Source: Leadbetterella sp964489955 (GTDB taxonomy: Bacteria; Bacteroidota; Bacteroidia; Cytophagales; Spirosomataceae). Taken from it: DNA of 64,000 bases. Positions 62,727 through 64,000 of the stretch are shown here, in pieces. Each line of letters starts with the position of its first letter. The first letter of the stretch is position 1. The DNA is taken from contig CAZBAV010000002.1 in NCBI GenBank assembly GCA_964489955.1, positions 62,001 through 126,000 on the forward strand, given 5' to 3'. Both the position numbers and the translations under genes were made by a program. Below the pieces are notes generated by a model. That model searched no databases, was not told where the DNA came from, and saw only the letters and a list, made by a program, of their open reading frames with translations.

Positions 62727-63782
62727 TTTTTTCTAAGTTTAAATTTTAAGATAAGGAAGACCACTGTCAGGATGTAGGTAATAAAGAAAACACCATTATA
62801 TATACCGCCTAGTTTACGCAGCTCATAGTTTTGTGTCATATCACCATATATCCTGATAAATAAACTGGCGTGTAAGCCAGCAAGCCAGATATACATTATA
62901 GGGTGGAAAGGTGTGGTTTTAATTTTAAGGAGTCCTGGGAAGATGATAGGTGCGTGGGCCAAAATCATGGATAAAACGAAACCTACAAAAAAGGAATGTA
63001 GCACGGCATCGTATAAAAATGGATTACCCATTTCCAGCATACTCAGAACACCGGTTACAGCTAACCAAATATATGCCAGTAGTAACGCTAAGCCCAAAAA
63101 ATGATAATGGCCGCTGCGTTTTAGGTTAACTTTTACTATGTCATACCTACTAAGCCATTGAGCTAGGCCAATTAAGCTTGCACCCACCACGATTTTAAAT
63201 CCTAAATGGTAAAGGAATGAGCTTAGTAGCAAAAGTCCAATCCNNNNNNNNNNATACCTCATAGAAAGCTTTTTTGGTGACTGGTAAAAAGCGGGTAAGG
63301 TTAATACGCTCACCGATTATTGTAAAAACGAAAAACAAGAGCCAACCCGCAAAAGCCTTTGGGTATGAGTTGCTAAAAAAGAAAATGATATAGGCTAGAA
63401 GCTGGAAAACTGAACCAATTGCCATTATCAAGTCGCTCACTAGTTTAAATTTTAGGTAGTTTATTGTTGAAATCAGCATATATCCGATACTACCTGTGAG
63501 CAAGCATAGTACAGCATATTGGCTTTGGTTAAAAATTAATAGAGGGAAACTTATAGCCATGAGCAGCACGATTAGCCAAGCCCATTTCTGATGGAATGTC
63601 ACCACCTTTTCCAGGCAAATTAATGTACCTAGAAAAGAGCCTCCCATTAAAACTCCATGATGGGCTATGGGTAAAAGCTTATGAGCAGGTAGAGGATATC
63701 CAATTCTGATAATGCCGCTATAAATGCCCACCAGCATGGATATAAATGCCAGAGGAAGTACTATGTAAATTAGGTTTTTCAT
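62723..63782 (-). CDS. Multi-pass membrane protein, split by the assembly gap
   Basis: Two open frames (62723 to about 63243 and about 63254 to 63782) lie on either side of the 10-N gap and differ in frame by one base. They read as the C- and N-terminal halves of a single protein of about 350 residues with roughly ten to twelve hydrophobic segments: MKNLIYIVLPLAFISMLVG at the start, GERINLTRFLPV just before the gap, then LAHAPIIFPGLLKIKTTPFH and KFKLRKK at the end. Conserved-looking histidines (HHGVLMGG, LAHAPIIFP) near membrane segments hint at metal or heme binding. It overlaps the NosY-like gene. The function is unknown; context suggests nitrogen-oxide metabolism. Confidence 0.65.
63244..63253. 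other. Assembly gap (10 Ns)
   Basis: Ten consecutive Ns. The length is probably a placeholder, since keeping the membrane protein in one frame needs a gap length different from 10 by one base modulo three. Confidence 0.98.
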
Positions 63783-63869
63783 AGGATAAGATTTTAGCAG
63801 TATTTATTTAGCTATATTCTTTATTGTCAAAAGTATTAGTTGGTTTTAATCGGGGTATTGGTAACTATA

Positions 63870-64000
63870 TTATACATTTAATGTAGTGGTGTTTTTCGCC
63901 ATTAAATGGGCTATAGCTCTGCTTAAACGGGTTTCTCCTGTTTCTTCTTTTACTTCATCCATCTGTTTAAAAAACTGCAGCTTCCCTTCTTCTAAATACA
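63870..64000 (-). CDS. C-terminal end of an unknown protein (runs off the window)
   Basis: The minus strand reads YLEEGKLQFFKQMDEVKEE, then TGETRLSRAIAHLMAKNTT and TLNV before the stop codon at 63870. About 43 codons are visible, charged and helical. No family was recognised. The gene is 87 bases upstream of the gap-split membrane gene on the same strand and may belong to the same operon. Confidence 0.6.
   Translation of the reverse strand, partial: YLEEGKLQFFKQMDEVKEETGETRLSRAIAHLMAKNTTTLNV

Noticed and set aside
1..64000. tRNA or rRNA genes
   Set aside because: I looked for T-loop (GGTTCRAATCC-like) and conserved rRNA words on both strands and found no convincing match; a covariance scan would be needed to exclude them fully.

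Overview
The window looks like a draft contig from a low-GC, aerobic, free-living member of the Bacteroidota, most likely Cytophagales. The reasons are: two SusC/SusD pairs, a DUF1735 lipoprotein, Bacteroidota-type promoters (TTTG, about 19-20 bp, TAnnTTTG) instead of Shine-Dalgarno-rich -35/-10 promoters, a DUF2723 protein, a SatD/DUF3307 pair, and a CarB that ends where the allosteric domain would begin. A run of 10 Ns at 63244-63253 is a scaffold gap. I see no rRNA, tRNA, CRISPR array or intact mobile element.

Layout. (1) 1-5581: deoxynucleoside salvage and catabolism on the minus strand: deoC, a two-domain ALDH16-type aldehyde dehydrogenase, the start of deoD, and nearby deoB; a small outer-membrane barrel gene lies between. 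(2) 5696-8160: TMEM220-like protein, EamA exporter with a hairpin-rich leader, a structured intergenic region and a lipoprotein. (3) 8280-11123: carB. (4) 12007-24164: two SusC/SusD loci separated by an IS982-type transposase remnant; the second carries a DUF1735 lipoprotein. (5) 24462-36886: CorA, RecD-like helicase, membrane protein, Rrf2 regulator with an aldehyde dehydrogenase, RsmB-like methyltransferase with a 2-hydroxyacid dehydrogenase, O-antigen-ligase-like protein, DUF2723 protein and a deoxynucleoside kinase. (6) 37006-43674: surE, Nudix, a persulfide dioxygenase-rhodanese fusion with a TauE exporter, Ppx and an NFACT (RqcH-like) protein. (7) 43834-46268: long-form aromatic amino acid hydroxylase plus a short-chain dehydrogenase. 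(8) 46716-52753: a five-gene operon whose members fit a gamma-glutamyl route for ethanolamine (or a related amino alcohol): permease, glutamine-synthetase-like ligase, Fe-alcohol dehydrogenase, gamma-glutamyl hydrolase and aldehyde dehydrogenase. (9) 52812-57999: M16 peptidase, ispF, dapA, PAP2 phosphatase, a 56-residue membrane protein and an ALDH7. (10) 58076-61683: SatD and DUF3307 behind a triple dyad repeat, a serine hydrolase and a phospholipase-C-like protein. (11) 61784-64000: a MITE-like inverted-repeat element, then a NosY-like permease, a membrane gene split by the assembly gap and the end of an unknown gene.

The strongest leads are the ethanolamine-type operon, the triple dyad in front of satD, a family of heptamer-periodic intergenic repeats at four places, and two unexplained structured intergenic RNAs or leaders between 6979 and 7317.
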